A stretch of 35,361 nucleotides of DNA, taken from Chitinophagaceae bacterium (lineage in GTDB: Bacteria > Bacteroidota > Bacteroidia > Chitinophagales > Chitinophagaceae). Where the stretch lies: contig JAEUVK010000091.1 of assembly GCA_016787135.1 (NCBI GenBank), positions 1 through 35,361 of the forward strand. Direction: 5' to 3'. Position numbers and translations under genes: made by a program. Below are positions 7,856-16,229 of the stretch, in pieces. How positions within the stretch are numbered: position 1 is the stretch's first letter; each line of letters opens with the position of its first letter. A model generated the notes under the pieces. That model was not told the origin of the DNA. It made no database searches and saw only the letters and a list, made by a program, of their open reading frames with translations.

Positions 7856-8998
7856 CTATTTTTTATCGGCAGTAGCGGCTTCGGCTTCCTGCGTAAGCGT
7901 AACCACTTTAGAAGTCGTTTTCAGCTCCATGGCACCATCCATTCTTTTGGCAACAACCATCGTACGAAGAGGCTTGCGGTAATAGTACAGGAACCCAAGA
8001 CCTGCAAAGGAAACAGCCAGCATGATAAGCAGCAGCAATGTAGAACCTGCAGACCTTCCCATGTAGGCCAGTACGACAAATGAAATATTGATCAGTACAC
8101 AGGTAAATGTAACAGCAGCATGTCCCATTCCCCTTGCCAGCAACAAATGATGAACATGATTTCTGTCAGGGGTAAAAGGCGAACGCCCATTGAATATCCT
8201 GATAGCAAATACACGCAATGTATCCAGCAACGGAACGATCAGAATAGAAAAGCCAACGGCTACAGACGAATCAATAGGCACTGCGATGGAAGGATCACTG
8301 GCAACGTTGATGAACTTGATCACGAGGATTGAGTTCACCAACCCTATCATCAGCGAACCGGAATCACCCATGAATATTTTGGCGGGATGATGATTAAAAA
8401 TAAGGAACGCCACCAGGCTTCCCGCCAACGCAAAGGCCAGCAGAGAATACGCCAGATAATCAGTGGCAAAGAAATAAGTGCCGAATATCAGCATGGTAAG
8501 TGTACCGAGACTTGCTGCCAGGCCATCAACTCCGTCTATCAGGTTGAAAGAATTGATAATTACGATGATCGTCAGGTATGATAATGCCAATGCAAATGCT
8601 TCAGGTAATTCTTCAAAACCAAATAATCCATGCATACTATCCAATCTGATACCTCCAAGATGAATAAGTATAGAAGCAGCTACCACCTGCCCCACAAATT
8701 TTTTACTTGGTGATAATACTACGAGGTCATCTTTTAATCCCAGGAAAAAGATAACAAGAGCTGATGCAAAAAAATACTGGAATTCCGGATTCAGGTAACC
8801 CTGAATAGATAAAAGAGAAGCCAGCAAAAACCCCCCGAAAATACCAACACCTCCCAGTGAAGCTACAGGATGAGTGTGGACTTTCCTTTCATCGGGTACA
8901 TCATATAATTTTTTCTGATCAGCTATTTGCAATACAACAGGAATGGCCAGAAAAGAAATTATAAAGGATACTGAAGCGGTCAATAAAACATCAAGCAT
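7856..8998 (-). CDS. WecA/TagO-like undecaprenyl-phosphate sugar-1-phosphate transferase
   Basis: A 380-residue polytopic membrane enzyme of the MraY/WecA glycosyltransferase 4 family. It transfers a sugar-1-phosphate, typically GlcNAc or a relative, from UDP-sugar to undecaprenyl phosphate, the first step of O-antigen, capsule or teichoic-type glycans. The family motifs are all visible: Asp90-Asp91 in GLKDD, Asn152/Asp155/Asp158 in NLIDGVDG, Asp212 in MGDSGS, and His281/His283/His284 in RNHVHH, which is the pattern of the WecA/TagO side rather than MraY. About ten membrane segments and a soluble C-terminal tail are present. It has its own -7 box and terminator, so it is probably monocistronic. 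The sugar specificity is not determinable here. Confidence 0.88.
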   Translation of the reverse strand: MLDVLLTASVSFIISFLAIPVVLQIADQKKLYDVPDERKVHTHPVASLGGVGIFGGFLLASLLSIQGYLNPEFQYFFASALVIFFLGLKDDLVVLSPSKKFVGQVVAASILIHLGGIRLDSMHGLFGFEELPEAFALALSYLTIIVIINSFNLIDGVDGLAASLGTLTMLIFGTYFFATDYLAYSLLAFALAGSLVAFLIFNHHPAKIFMGDSGSLMIGLVNSILVIKFINVASDPSIAVPIDSSVAVGFSILIVPLLDTLRVFAIRIFNGRSPFTPDRNHVHHLLLARGMGHAAVTFTCVLINISFVVLAYMGRSAGSTLLLLIMLAVSFAGLGFLYYYRKPLRTMVVAKRMDGAMELKTTSKVVTLTQEAEAATADKK

Positions 8999-9024
8999 CG
9001 GACAGGGTTTTCAGGTTTTCGTTG

Positions 9025-9032
9025 CAAAAATA
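9025..9032 (-). promoter_or_regulatory. -7 box TATTTTTG of the WecA/TagO-like gene
   Basis: A perfect TAnnTTTG on the minus strand, 26 bases before the ATG. Confidence 0.6.
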
Positions 9033-9131
9033 GGCTTTCGGTCATTAGTTTAGGCATGCCACAGGTTTTTTTTAATACAGAACACATTAATTTTTAATGA
9101 ATCGTAAGGATATTCTCTCAGAAATTTATTG

Positions 9132-9182
9132 ACAGATTGATCTGTTCAGGTGAATATGATTGCAAAAAAGATCGCACATTTG
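9132..9182 (+). promoter_or_regulatory. Possible transketolase promoter with upstream palindrome
   Basis: CACATTTG at 9175-9182 differs from TAnnTTTG at its first base only and lies 60 bases before the ATG at 9243. A 14-base palindrome made of ACAGAT and ATCTGT around TG lies at 9132-9145 and could be an operator. Both calls are tentative. Confidence 0.3.
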
Positions 9183-9242
9183 CACTCGGCTGGCCATTTG
9201 AGTCACCCGGATTTGAAAAGTTTAAACACCCAATAAATAATC

Positions 9243-10079
9243 ATGGCAGAATTGAAGGCAATTGCAACACAGGTTCGCAGGGATATTGTAAGAATGGTAC
9301 ATGGATGCGCCAGCGGCCACCCGGGAGGCTCTTTAGGCTGCGCTGACTATCTTACCGCTCTGTATTTCAAGATAATGAAGCATGATCCATCGTTTAATAT
9401 GAATGCCACCAATGAAGATGTTTTCTTTCTTTCTAATGGACATATTTCTCCTTTATTCTACTCCATTTTGGCCCGTGCCGGCTATTTTGATAAAAAAGAA
9501 CTGGCTACTTTCAGAAAAATAAATTCAAGATTACAAGGACACCCGGCCACACATGAACATTTACCTGGTGTACGCATCGCTTCAGGCTCTCTGGGCCAGG
9601 GAATGAGTGTTGCTATCGGCGCTGCCCTGACGAAGAAACTAAATGGTGAAAAGACCACAGTTTATTCATTGCATGGTGATGGTGAACTGGATGAAGGTCA
9701 GGTATGGGAAGCTGCCATGTTTGCAGCTCATCATAAAATAGATAATCTTATTTCCACCATCGACTGGAATGGTCAGCAGATCGACGGGCCTACTGATAAA
9801 GTAATGAGCCTTGGTAATATCCGCCAGAAATTTGATGCCTTCGGCTGGACCACTCTTGAAATCAAGAACGGTAATGATATGGATGAAGTAGTAGCAGGCC
9901 TCGAAAAAGCAAAATCACTGACCGGTCAGGGAAAACCCATTGCCATCATGATGCATACGATCATGGGTAGCGGGGTTGATTTTATGGAAAATGACCACAA
10001 CTGGCATGGAGTGGCGCCTAATGATGAACAGCTGGCCAAAGCATTGGCTCAATTGCCCGAAACTCTTGGAGATTATTGA
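9243..10079 (+). CDS. Transketolase, N-terminal subunit
   Basis: A 278-residue protein equal to the thiamine diphosphate-binding N-terminal third of transketolase. The enzyme exchanges two-carbon ketol units in the non-oxidative pentose phosphate pathway. It shows the CASGHPGGSLGCADYL block (about residues 22-37), the SNGHISP segment (about 64-70), SGSLGQGMSVAIG (about 113-125), and the diphosphate-binding GDG...EGQVWEA...DWN block (about 139-170). The pyrimidine-binding and C-terminal domains are absent, as in split transketolases, so a separate C-terminal subunit is needed. It is not the next gene: the downstream neighbour is on the other strand and is a permease. The start at 9243 matches the family N-terminus. 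Confidence 0.92.
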   Translation: MAELKAIATQVRRDIVRMVHGCASGHPGGSLGCADYLTALYFKIMKHDPSFNMNATNEDVFFLSNGHISPLFYSILARAGYFDKKELATFRKINSRLQGHPATHEHLPGVRIASGSLGQGMSVAIGAALTKKLNGEKTTVYSLHGDGELDEGQVWEAAMFAAHHKIDNLISTIDWNGQQIDGPTDKVMSLGNIRQKFDAFGWTTLEIKNGNDMDEVVAGLEKAKSLTGQGKPIAIMMHTIMGSGVDFMENDHNWHGVAPNDEQLAKALAQLPETLGDY

Positions 10080-10099
10080 TATTGACCGGGAGCTTTTTA

Positions 10100-11323
10100 T
10101 TACTCACTTCGCAGAGAAAAATCCTGATTCACTGCTTTTCTTGATGGCAGCCATGAGGCAATTAAGGCAATGATAAAAACAGTAGCCCCGACCAGAAGAA
10201 AATCAGTCAGTCTGAGTTGTACAGGGAAATAATCGATCAGAAATGACCCCCCAGTAAGCGGAATAAGGTGGTATTTGATCTGCAGTAGTGCCAATGCCAG
10301 CGCCAGCAGCATTCCGATTCCCCCGCCGATCAATGCCAGCAATAACCCTTCCGACAGAAATATTTTCTGAATAAAATTCCGGTTGCCCCCCAGTGCATGA
10401 AGCACACTGATATCTTTTTGCTTTTCCAATACCAGCATTGTCAGTGCGCCGATCATGTTAAAAGCCGCCACTACCAGGATAAGTGAAAGAACACCATAAA
10501 TGATCCAGCGCTCCATATTCATGACTGAATACAGAGCCTGGTTCTGCTGGTACCTGTTCTGTATTTTATATCCATCACCAAATATCTTCCCCACTTGTTC
10601 TTTTATATCATCAGATGCTGAAGCGTCATTCAGTTTGATCTCGAGAGCACTGTATTCCGTTGCGCCCAGTCTCAATACCCTTTTGACAAAATCAATATTG
10701 GTGATACCATATTTATTATCAAAATCCTGCTGGATAACAAAAGTGGAAGAAGCCCCGATCGTATTGTTGCTGATGTTCTCCATCGGGTCAAATTGCTCAA
10801 CAGGTCCTTTTCTCGGCATATAAATATTCAATGAAGAAAGGTCCCTGTCTGCCTGGATACCCAGCGCATTCTCTACACCGGCTCCAAGTATCAGTTGCGG
10901 GGAATCTGCAGTACCCAGCTCATATTGACCCCTCACAATATGATCTGCCACACCACTGACATAACGGTAATTATCATCCACCCCTTTCAGGTAAACCACT
11001 GACTGGTATTCTCCGTTCTGGACAAATGCTTTTTCTTCGGCAACCAGCGAATAGTTATTTACCCCGCTGATCCCTTTCAGTTTTTGTAATTGTTCGGGTG
11101 TAATAGTAATAATCTTGCCGGAAGCAGGAGAAACTTTCAGGTCAGAATAAAAAGTTGAATATAACGATTTGACAAGGCTTTCAAATCCATTAAATACACT
11201 TAATACCAGTATCAATGCAGCTGTGCCGATTATGATCGCAGCAATACTTATCCTTGCAATGATATTAATAGCATTGGTAGATTTTTTTGCTTTAAAATAT
11301 CGCCAGGCAAAAAGGAGATGCAA
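10100..11323 (-). CDS. FtsX/LolC-E family permease
   Basis: A 407-residue inner-membrane permease of the lipoprotein-releasing (LolC/LolE) type. It has an N-terminal LLFAWRYFKAKKSTNAINIIARIS segment that enters TM1 (about 22-45), a large periplasmic MacB-like domain (about 46-270), and three C-terminal helices with the FtsX signature ALGGNRNFIQKIFLSEG between the first two. Such permeases pair with a LolD-like ATPase to lift lipoproteins from the inner membrane to LolA; no ATPase is adjacent. The only usable start is TTG at 11323, because the frame has no ATG or GTG between it and the upstream stop. It follows rbfA by 33 bases and is probably co-transcribed with it. Confidence 0.87.
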   Translation of the reverse strand: MHLLFAWRYFKAKKSTNAINIIARISIAAIIIGTAALILVLSVFNGFESLVKSLYSTFYSDLKVSPASGKIITITPEQLQKLKGISGVNNYSLVAEEKAFVQNGEYQSVVYLKGVDDNYRYVSGVADHIVRGQYELGTADSPQLILGAGVENALGIQADRDLSSLNIYMPRKGPVEQFDPMENISNNTIGASSTFVIQQDFDNKYGITNIDFVKRVLRLGATEYSALEIKLNDASASDDIKEQVGKIFGDGYKIQNRYQQNQALYSVMNMERWIIYGVLSLILVVAAFNMIGALTMLVLEKQKDISVLHALGGNRNFIQKIFLSEGLLLALIGGGIGMLLALALALLQIKYHLIPLTGGSFLIDYFPVQLRLTDFLLVGATVFIIALIASWLPSRKAVNQDFSLRSE

Positions 11324-11356
11324 GGTTATTGGTTGATTAATTGATCAGGAATAAAT

Positions 11357-11728
11357 TTACCCCGGTTTATTCTTTTTATCTTCTTCTATCTTTTTGAATA
11401 TCTCTTCCATTTTAAATACATGATCCAGTGTATCATCCTGGTAGAATTTCAAAACAGGAATACTTCGCAACTGGTGTCTTACTTTGGCAGCCAGCTCTTT
11501 CTTAATTTCATGATGGCGCTCATCTATTTTCTTCAATGCCGCCTTTATATCCTTAACCTGGAAAAAACTCAGATAAAATCTTGCTTCCAGCAGGTCAGGT
11601 GTCACTTTTACTGATGAAATAGAAACCATACCGCCATCTATCATATTCAGTCCAAGCCGTTGAAAAATACTATTTATCTCTTCGTTGAGCAGTCCGGCTA
11701 TCTGCTTCTGCCGCTTTCCTTCTTCCAT
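11357..11728 (-). CDS. rbfA: Ribosome-binding factor A
   Basis: A 123-residue RbfA, which binds the 30S subunit during late maturation of 16S rRNA. The KH-like fold is recognisable from the N-terminal helix (KRQKQIAGLLNEEINSIFQ), the strand with VSISSVKVTPDLLEARFYLS, and the late VRHQLRSIPVLKFYQDDTLDH segment, all in the usual order. It is the first gene of a unit with the LolC/E-like permease. Its -7 box lies 22 bases upstream and overlaps the divergent promoter region of the ABC exporter. Confidence 0.93.
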   Translation of the reverse strand: MEEGKRQKQIAGLLNEEINSIFQRLGLNMIDGGMVSISSVKVTPDLLEARFYLSFFQVKDIKAALKKIDERHHEIKKELAAKVRHQLRSIPVLKFYQDDTLDHVFKMEEIFKKIEEDKKNKPG

Positions 11729-11750
11729 GTCTTAACAATTAGGTTCGCTG

Positions 11751-11758
11751 CAAAATTA
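11751..11758 (-). promoter_or_regulatory. -7 box TAATTTTG of rbfA
   Basis: A perfect TAnnTTTG on the minus strand, 22 bases before the rbfA ATG. It is one base away from the opposing box at 11760-11767, so the two promoters are back to back. Confidence 0.6.
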
Positions 11759-11759
11759 G

Positions 11760-11767
11760 TTACTTTG
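11760..11767 (+). promoter_or_regulatory. -7-like box TTACTTTG of the ABC exporter gene
   Basis: One mismatch to TAnnTTTG, ending 27 bases before the ATG at 11795. It supports that ATG over the upstream candidate at 11660, which would lie inside rbfA. Confidence 0.45.
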
Positions 11768-11794
11768 CGCCGTTTACGTCACTTAACAAGCTTC

Positions 11795-13591
11795 ATGAAG
11801 AAATATTCCCGGATTTTTAACTACCTGAAGGACTATAAAGGCAAGATCGCACTTTACTTTCTTTGCATCATACTTTCCATCATATTTTCGATCGTCTCTT
11901 TTGGAATGCTCTCCCCGTTTTTTAAGTTGATTTTTAAACAAGAGACACTGGAGCAGGGCAATAAGACCACCAAAAACCTTACTGACATTGTTTTCAGCCA
12001 GATAAAGGATATGCAGCCCCTGGCCGCTCTTGCACTGATATGCGTTATCATAATTGCGGCCATATTATTAAAGAATATCTTTCTTTATTTTTCCTTCTAT
12101 ATACTTAACCCGCTCAAGAATAAAATTGTCAACCGGCTTCGGTCTGAATTATATTATAAAATACTACGGTTACCTATCGGGTACTTTACCGAGAAAAGAA
12201 AAGGAGATCTGATCAGCCGGACCACTAACGATGTGTATGAAGTGGAAGGATCGCTGGTAGGCGCCCTGGAAGGATGGGTCAGGGACCCTTTAACCATATT
12301 GATCAATTTTGCTGCTCTTTTTTACATAAGTCCGGAACTAACCGGTGCTATACTTATTTCTATTCCTGCTATAGGTTTTATACTGGGCAGGATATCGAGA
12401 TCATTAAAAAAGCAATCTAACGAAGCTGCTATAAAAAATGGTGAGTCATTATCTGTACTGGACGAAACATTGAATGGGCTGAGAGTGATCAAAGCTTTTA
12501 ATATCGAAGCGTTGCTAAAAGGTCGTTTTAATAAGATAAATGATGAATTACTGGAGGCTAAAAATAAGATCAGCCGGAGACGGGATATGGCCTCACCTGT
12601 ATCAGAGGTGCTGGGTGTCATCGTTTTTGTTGGCATTCTCTGGTTTGGCGGACAACTGGTACTTGGAAAAAGGATACCGCTTGATGCTTCTGATTTTCTT
12701 ACTTACCTCGCCCTGTTTTATAATATTATCAACCCTGTAAAAACGCTTTCCACTTCTTTCAGCAATATGCAAAAAGGATCAGCGGCCATCCTTCGTATCG
12801 AAGAAATATTGAAAACACCTGTTACGGTAGATGATAACCCGTCCGGGAAAAAACTAAGCGTATTCAATGAATCAATCGAATTCCGTAATGTCACCTTCGC
12901 TTATGAAGATGCTGTAATACTGGACAATGTCAGCCTTACCATTGAAAAAGGAAAGACCATTGCATTGGTAGGCTCATCAGGTGCCGGTAAGTCAACCCTG
13001 GCAGATCTTGTTCCAAGATTTCATGATGTGACCGGAGGCGAAGTGTTGATAGACGGCACAAATATCAAAGATTATTCCCTGTATTCAGTTCGCAGCCTGA
13101 TGAGCATCGTCACTCAAGAGCCGATCTTATTCAACGATACGATCGCTAATAATATCAGACTGGGTAAAGAAAACGCTACCGGAGAAGAGATCATACAGGC
13201 GGCCAAAGTAGCCAATGCACATAATTTCATTGTTCAAAAAGAACATGGGTATGATACCAATATTGGTGACAGAGGTAGCAAATTAAGTGGAGGAGAACGC
13301 CAGCGACTGACCATTGCAAGGGCCGTTGTAAAAAATCCGCCGATACTCATACTTGATGAAGCTACCTCTTCTCTCGATACCGAAAGTGAACGATTAGTGC
13401 AGGATGCCATCAATAATATGATGCAGAACCGTACCAGTATCGTAATTGCCCACCGCCTCAGCACTATCCGCCATGCAGATGAAATAATAGTACTGCAAAA
13501 AGGAAAGATCGTTGAGCGGGGAACACACGAACAATTACTGGCGCAAAACGGGTTTTATAAAAAGCTGGTGGAAATGCAGGAAGTGAGGTGA
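11795..13591 (+). CDS. MsbA-like ABC exporter, fused membrane and ATPase domains
   Basis: A 598-residue half-transporter: six membrane helices (about residues 15-330), then an ATPase domain with Walker A GSSGAGKS (393-400), the LSGGERQRL signature (about residue 496), Walker B ending in Asp521-Glu522, and the H-loop His in IAHRLS. This layout matches MsbA, which flips lipid A precursors, and other lipid or drug exporters. Lipid A export is plausible given lpxD and lpxC-fabZ in the same window, but is not proven. The frame runs open from 11660, but the first 45 residues overlap rbfA on the other strand and do not match the family. The ATG at 11795 begins the usual amphipathic N-terminus and follows a -7-like box. 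Confidence 0.88.
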   Translation: MKKYSRIFNYLKDYKGKIALYFLCIILSIIFSIVSFGMLSPFFKLIFKQETLEQGNKTTKNLTDIVFSQIKDMQPLAALALICVIIIAAILLKNIFLYFSFYILNPLKNKIVNRLRSELYYKILRLPIGYFTEKRKGDLISRTTNDVYEVEGSLVGALEGWVRDPLTILINFAALFYISPELTGAILISIPAIGFILGRISRSLKKQSNEAAIKNGESLSVLDETLNGLRVIKAFNIEALLKGRFNKINDELLEAKNKISRRRDMASPVSEVLGVIVFVGILWFGGQLVLGKRIPLDASDFLTYLALFYNIINPVKTLSTSFSNMQKGSAAILRIEEILKTPVTVDDNPSGKKLSVFNESIEFRNVTFAYEDAVILDNVSLTIEKGKTIALVGSSGAGKSTLADLVPRFHDVTGGEVLIDGTNIKDYSLYSVRSLMSIVTQEPILFNDTIANNIRLGKENATGEEIIQAAKVANAHNFIVQKEHGYDTNIGDRGSKLSGGERQRLTIARAVVKNPPILILDEATSSLDTESERLVQDAINNMMQNRTSIVIAHRLSTIRHADEIIVLQKGKIVERGTHEQLLAQNGFYKKLVEMQEVR

Positions 13592-13602
13592 TATCTCTTC
13601 TT

Positions 13603-13630
13603 GCAAAAAAATCCCGAGCAAAGGCGGGAT
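13603..13630 (-). terminator. Intrinsic terminator of the acyl-CoA dehydrogenase gene
   Basis: ATCCCG and CGGGAT (13611-13616 with 13625-13630, 8-base loop) are followed on the minus strand by seven T. It lies between two converging genes; only the minus side has the T-run. Confidence 0.75.
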
Positions 13631-13655
13631 GAGTCAATAAACAAAATCACGATTA

Positions 13656-14798
13656 TTACCTTTTCAGCTCTTCCCGGCTGATCACGATCTTCTGAATCTC
13701 ACTTGTTCCCTCTCCTATCGTACAAAGTTTTGCATCACGGTAATGCTTCTCCACCGGGAAATCTTTAGTATAACCATACCCGCCAAATATCTGCACCGCA
13801 TCATTGGCCACTTTCACCGCTACTTCACTCGCATAATATTTTGCCATAGCCGCCACTTTGGTCACATACTCACCGCGGTTCTTGAGATCACAAGCCTGCA
13901 ATGTCAGTAATTCTGCGGCCTGTATCTCCGTAGCCATATCTGCCAGTTTGAATGATACTCCCTGGAAGCTGGATATGGGTTTGTCGAACTGGTAACGCTC
14001 CTGCGAATATTTCAATGCCGCTTCATAAGCGCCTTTAGCAATACCCAGAGAGAGCGAAGCTATAGATATCCTTCCTCCATCCAATACTTTCATTGCCTGC
14101 CTGAACCCGTCACCAACCTCACCGAGACGATTCGCGTCAGGGATGCGGCAATTATCGAAGATCAGCTCGGCCGTTTCACTAGCCCGCATCCCCAATTTAT
14201 TTTCTTTCTTACCGGCAACAAAACCTTTCGTTCCCATTTCTACCACAAAGGCTGTTGAGTTATCTTTTGTTCTTGGCTCCCCTGTTCTGCATATCACTAT
14301 CGCTACATTACCGCTTTTTCCATGCGTGATCCAGTTTTTGGTGCCATTGATCACCCAATCATTTCCATCCTTCAAAGCGGTACATTTCATGTTACCGGCA
14401 TCGCTGCCAGTGTTGGCTTCTGTCAGTCCCCATGCACCTATCCACTCCGCTGTAGCCAGCTTTGGTAAGTATTTGTGTTGCTGTTCTTCATTACCAAATA
14501 ATAACATATGCCCGGTACAAAGCGAATTATGGGCGGCTACGCTTAAACCAATAGAGCCACAAACCTTAGCGATTTCTTCTATTACCACTTTGTATTCAAA
14601 ATAACCAAGCCCAGCTCCACCATATTCATGCGGCACAAACACTCCCATCATACCCATCTTTCCCAGTTCTTTAAAAATATGAACGGGAAACTCCTGGGCC
14701 TCATCCCATTCCATTATATGAGGCTTGATATGCCGTTGGGCAAAATCCCTGGCGGTATGAGCAACCTGTTGTGTGAGTTCTGATAACTGAAAATCCAT
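13656..14798 (-). CDS. Acyl-CoA dehydrogenase
   Basis: A 380-residue FAD flavoprotein that introduces the alpha-beta double bond into acyl-CoA in fatty acid or branched-chain amino acid breakdown. It shows the N-terminal helical domain with EYGGAGLGY (about 58-66), the FAD/substrate block WGLTEANTGSDAG (about 123-135), NGTKNWITHG (about 151-160), and the C-terminal helix with FGGYGYTKDFPVEKHYRDAK followed by the catalytic Glu363 in IGEGTSEIQ. The position of Glu in the last 20 residues is that of short-chain and butyryl-type enzymes rather than isovaleryl type. Exact chain-length preference is not certain. No electron transfer flavoprotein genes are nearby. Confidence 0.92.
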   Translation of the reverse strand: MDFQLSELTQQVAHTARDFAQRHIKPHIMEWDEAQEFPVHIFKELGKMGMMGVFVPHEYGGAGLGYFEYKVVIEEIAKVCGSIGLSVAAHNSLCTGHMLLFGNEEQQHKYLPKLATAEWIGAWGLTEANTGSDAGNMKCTALKDGNDWVINGTKNWITHGKSGNVAIVICRTGEPRTKDNSTAFVVEMGTKGFVAGKKENKLGMRASETAELIFDNCRIPDANRLGEVGDGFRQAMKVLDGGRISIASLSLGIAKGAYEAALKYSQERYQFDKPISSFQGVSFKLADMATEIQAAELLTLQACDLKNRGEYVTKVAAMAKYYASEVAVKVANDAVQIFGGYGYTKDFPVEKHYRDAKLCTIGEGTSEIQKIVISREELKR

Positions 14799-14825
14799 AG
14801 ATTGATGACCTTATTTGTTCAGTTT

Positions 14826-14863
14826 AAAAAGATGTGCCACCACGAAAGATCGGGATGGCACAT
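14826..14863 (-). terminator. Probable terminator downstream of the metallo-hydrolase gene
   Basis: ATGTGCCA (14832-14839) pairs with TGGCACAT (14856-14863), extended by two inner pairs, and is followed on the minus strand by CTTTTT. It is 165 bases past the 15028 stop and only 34 bases before the acyl-CoA dehydrogenase start, so it may also lie in that gene's leader. The region 14870-15000 between them holds no gene that I can support. Confidence 0.5.
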
Positions 14864-15027
14864 TTTACGAGGTCGCTAAAGAACCATAGCAAGCAACCGT
14901 TAGCAATCGTTAAAGGCGTGTGCAAGTAAGCGATTTTTCCTGTAACTAACAAGCGTTAGGCAAAAAATATTTAGTTCTCTCTTCCCGTCATGATACTTCT
15001 AATACACTGAAGCGATAGTAACCCGCA

Positions 15028-15804
15028 CTATAATTCGATCACCAGGTGGTCGTACGCCAGATGGATACCTTCCGGAAGTTCTGATTCAACCTCATTATGC
15101 AATCCCAATTGATGGGAGATATGAGTAAAATAAGCTGTTTTGACTTTCAGCTCCTGTGCCAGTTCAACCGCTTCATCAAGATTAAAATGAGATATGTGCT
15201 TTTGTCTGCGGAGAGCATTTAACACCAACACTTCACTCCCCATGATCTTTTCTTTCGATTCATCATCAATTTTATTGGCATCAGTGATATAAGTGAATTT
15301 GCCAAACCGAAAACCCATTACCGGCATCCGTAAATGCCACACAGGAATGGGCACAACGGGAATATCCCCAACCATAAAAGGGTCATGGTTGATCGTATTC
15401 ATATTTAAATCAGGGGTACCTGGATACCTGGTATCGGAAAAGGCATAATAGAAATCCCTTCGAACAGCCTCTTCTGTTAATGAATCCGCATATATCTGCA
15501 TAGGTTTTTTGGTGAAAAAGTTGAAGGCCCGTATGTCATCCAGACCTGCCAGGTGATCTTTGTGCGGATGAGTAAACACCACTGCATCCAGGTGTTTTAC
15601 GTTTTCCCGCAGCATCTGGTAACGAAAATCAGGACCTGTATCAACAACCAGCGTAGTATTTGATGATTGCACCAGAATGCTTGACCGGAGGCGTTTATCC
15701 CTTTTATTAAAAGAAGTACAGACCCCACAATCGCAGGCGATCATAGGAACACCACTACTAGTGCCGGTACCGAGAAAAGTAATTTTGAGGGAAGGATAAC
15801 TCAC
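15028..15804 (-). CDS. PhnP-like metallo-beta-lactamase fold hydrolase
   Basis: A 258-residue hydrolase. The N-terminus has the GTGTSSGVPMIACDCGVC segment typical of PhnP-like phosphodiesterases, with Cys24, Cys26 and Cys29, and the metal-binding THPHKDHLAGLDD motif (His79, His81, Asp83, His84). A later His is in WHLRMPVMGF, an Asp lies in TYITDAN, and the C-terminal THISHQ supplies another ligand. PhnP cleaves cyclic ribose phosphodiesters. Bacteroidota carry similar proteins without a C-P lyase operon, as here, so the true substrate is unknown. The start must be GTG at 15804: no ATG precedes it in frame before a stop, and the family N-terminus begins there. A perfect -7 box ends only 4 bases upstream. 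Confidence 0.85.
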   Translation of the reverse strand: MSYPSLKITFLGTGTSSGVPMIACDCGVCTSFNKRDKRLRSSILVQSSNTTLVVDTGPDFRYQMLRENVKHLDAVVFTHPHKDHLAGLDDIRAFNFFTKKPMQIYADSLTEEAVRRDFYYAFSDTRYPGTPDLNMNTINHDPFMVGDIPVVPIPVWHLRMPVMGFRFGKFTYITDANKIDDESKEKIMGSEVLVLNALRRQKHISHFNLDEAVELAQELKVKTAYFTHISHQLGLHNEVESELPEGIHLAYDHLVIEL

Positions 15805-15808
15805 ATGA

Positions 15809-15816
15809 CAAATGTA
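15809..15816 (-). promoter_or_regulatory. -7 box TACATTTG abutting the metallo-hydrolase start
   Basis: A perfect TAnnTTTG on the minus strand with only 4 bases to the GTG start, so transcription would begin at or next to the start codon. Confidence 0.55.
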
Positions 15817-15849
15817 GAATGCAAATAGTAGATCGAAAAATGTAAAAAG

Positions 15850-16131
15850 TTACTGGCCGTTCTCTTCGGCCTCCAGTTTTGCTATGATATCAAGGTAAAG
15901 CTTCTTTGCCTCCTCTGTGAGAAGTTCGGTATTAATATCCAGTTGCGGGATCAGTTCGAGCAAAGTATTGATCCGGCCTTCCGTCTGCAAAAATTTATTC
16001 AGCACCACTACCTTTTTTTCTTCCAAAATGCAATAGCCGCTTTGAAAATTCCCTCTTTCATAGCGCAGTACATATCCGGTCTGCTCAGGGATTGCCTCCA
16101 GTTTATCAAGAGTGGATTGGGTATATTTCAT
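15850..16131 (-). CDS. Small conserved protein of unknown function
   Basis: A 93-residue soluble protein, which I do not recognise as any named family. The N-terminal half (LEAIPEQTGYVLRYERGNFQSGYCILEEKKVVVLNKFL) reads as a compact beta fold, and the second half is a helix rich in Leu, Glu and Lys. No signal peptide is present. It looks like a genuine gene because of its balanced composition, an ATG preceded by a perfect -7 box, and tight packing against the metallo-hydrolase gene 45 bases downstream on the same strand. No function is assigned. Confidence 0.7.
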   Translation of the reverse strand: MKYTQSTLDKLEAIPEQTGYVLRYERGNFQSGYCILEEKKVVVLNKFLQTEGRINTLLELIPQLDINTELLTEEAKKLYLDIIAKLEAEENGQ

Positions 16132-16136
16132 GAGGG

Positions 16137-16144
16137 CAAATTTA
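16137..16144 (-). promoter_or_regulatory. -7 box TAAATTTG abutting the 93-residue protein start
   Basis: A perfect TAnnTTTG on the minus strand, separated from the ATG by 5 bases (CCCTC). This again predicts a very short or absent leader. Confidence 0.55.
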
Positions 16145-16202
16145 CTTATAAGAGATTTTCTCTGCCTGATTTTTACCCACCATGTTATTCACAACTGTTT
16201 TC

Positions 16203-16210
16203 TATATTTG
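16203..16210 (+). promoter_or_regulatory. -7 box TATATTTG of the DUF3857 gene
   Basis: A perfect TAnnTTTG, 19 bases before the ATG at 16230. Confidence 0.6.
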
Positions 16211-16229
16211 AAATATTATCCTTGACAAC

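Noticed and set aside
11324..11356. TTGGTTGAT-like repeats between rbfA and the permease as another 7-mer array
   Set aside because: Period 7 and period 8 fit equally poorly and unit identity is low; probably chance in AT-rich sequence.
11660..11794. Upstream start for the ABC exporter at 11660
   Set aside because: It would overlap rbfA on the other strand and add 45 residues unlike the family; a -7-like box lies between it and the ATG at 11795.
14941..14962. GCGTTAGGC resembling the right end of an integron attC site
   Set aside because: No matching GCCTAAC-type left end occurs at the right distance, and there is no integrase or cassette gene.
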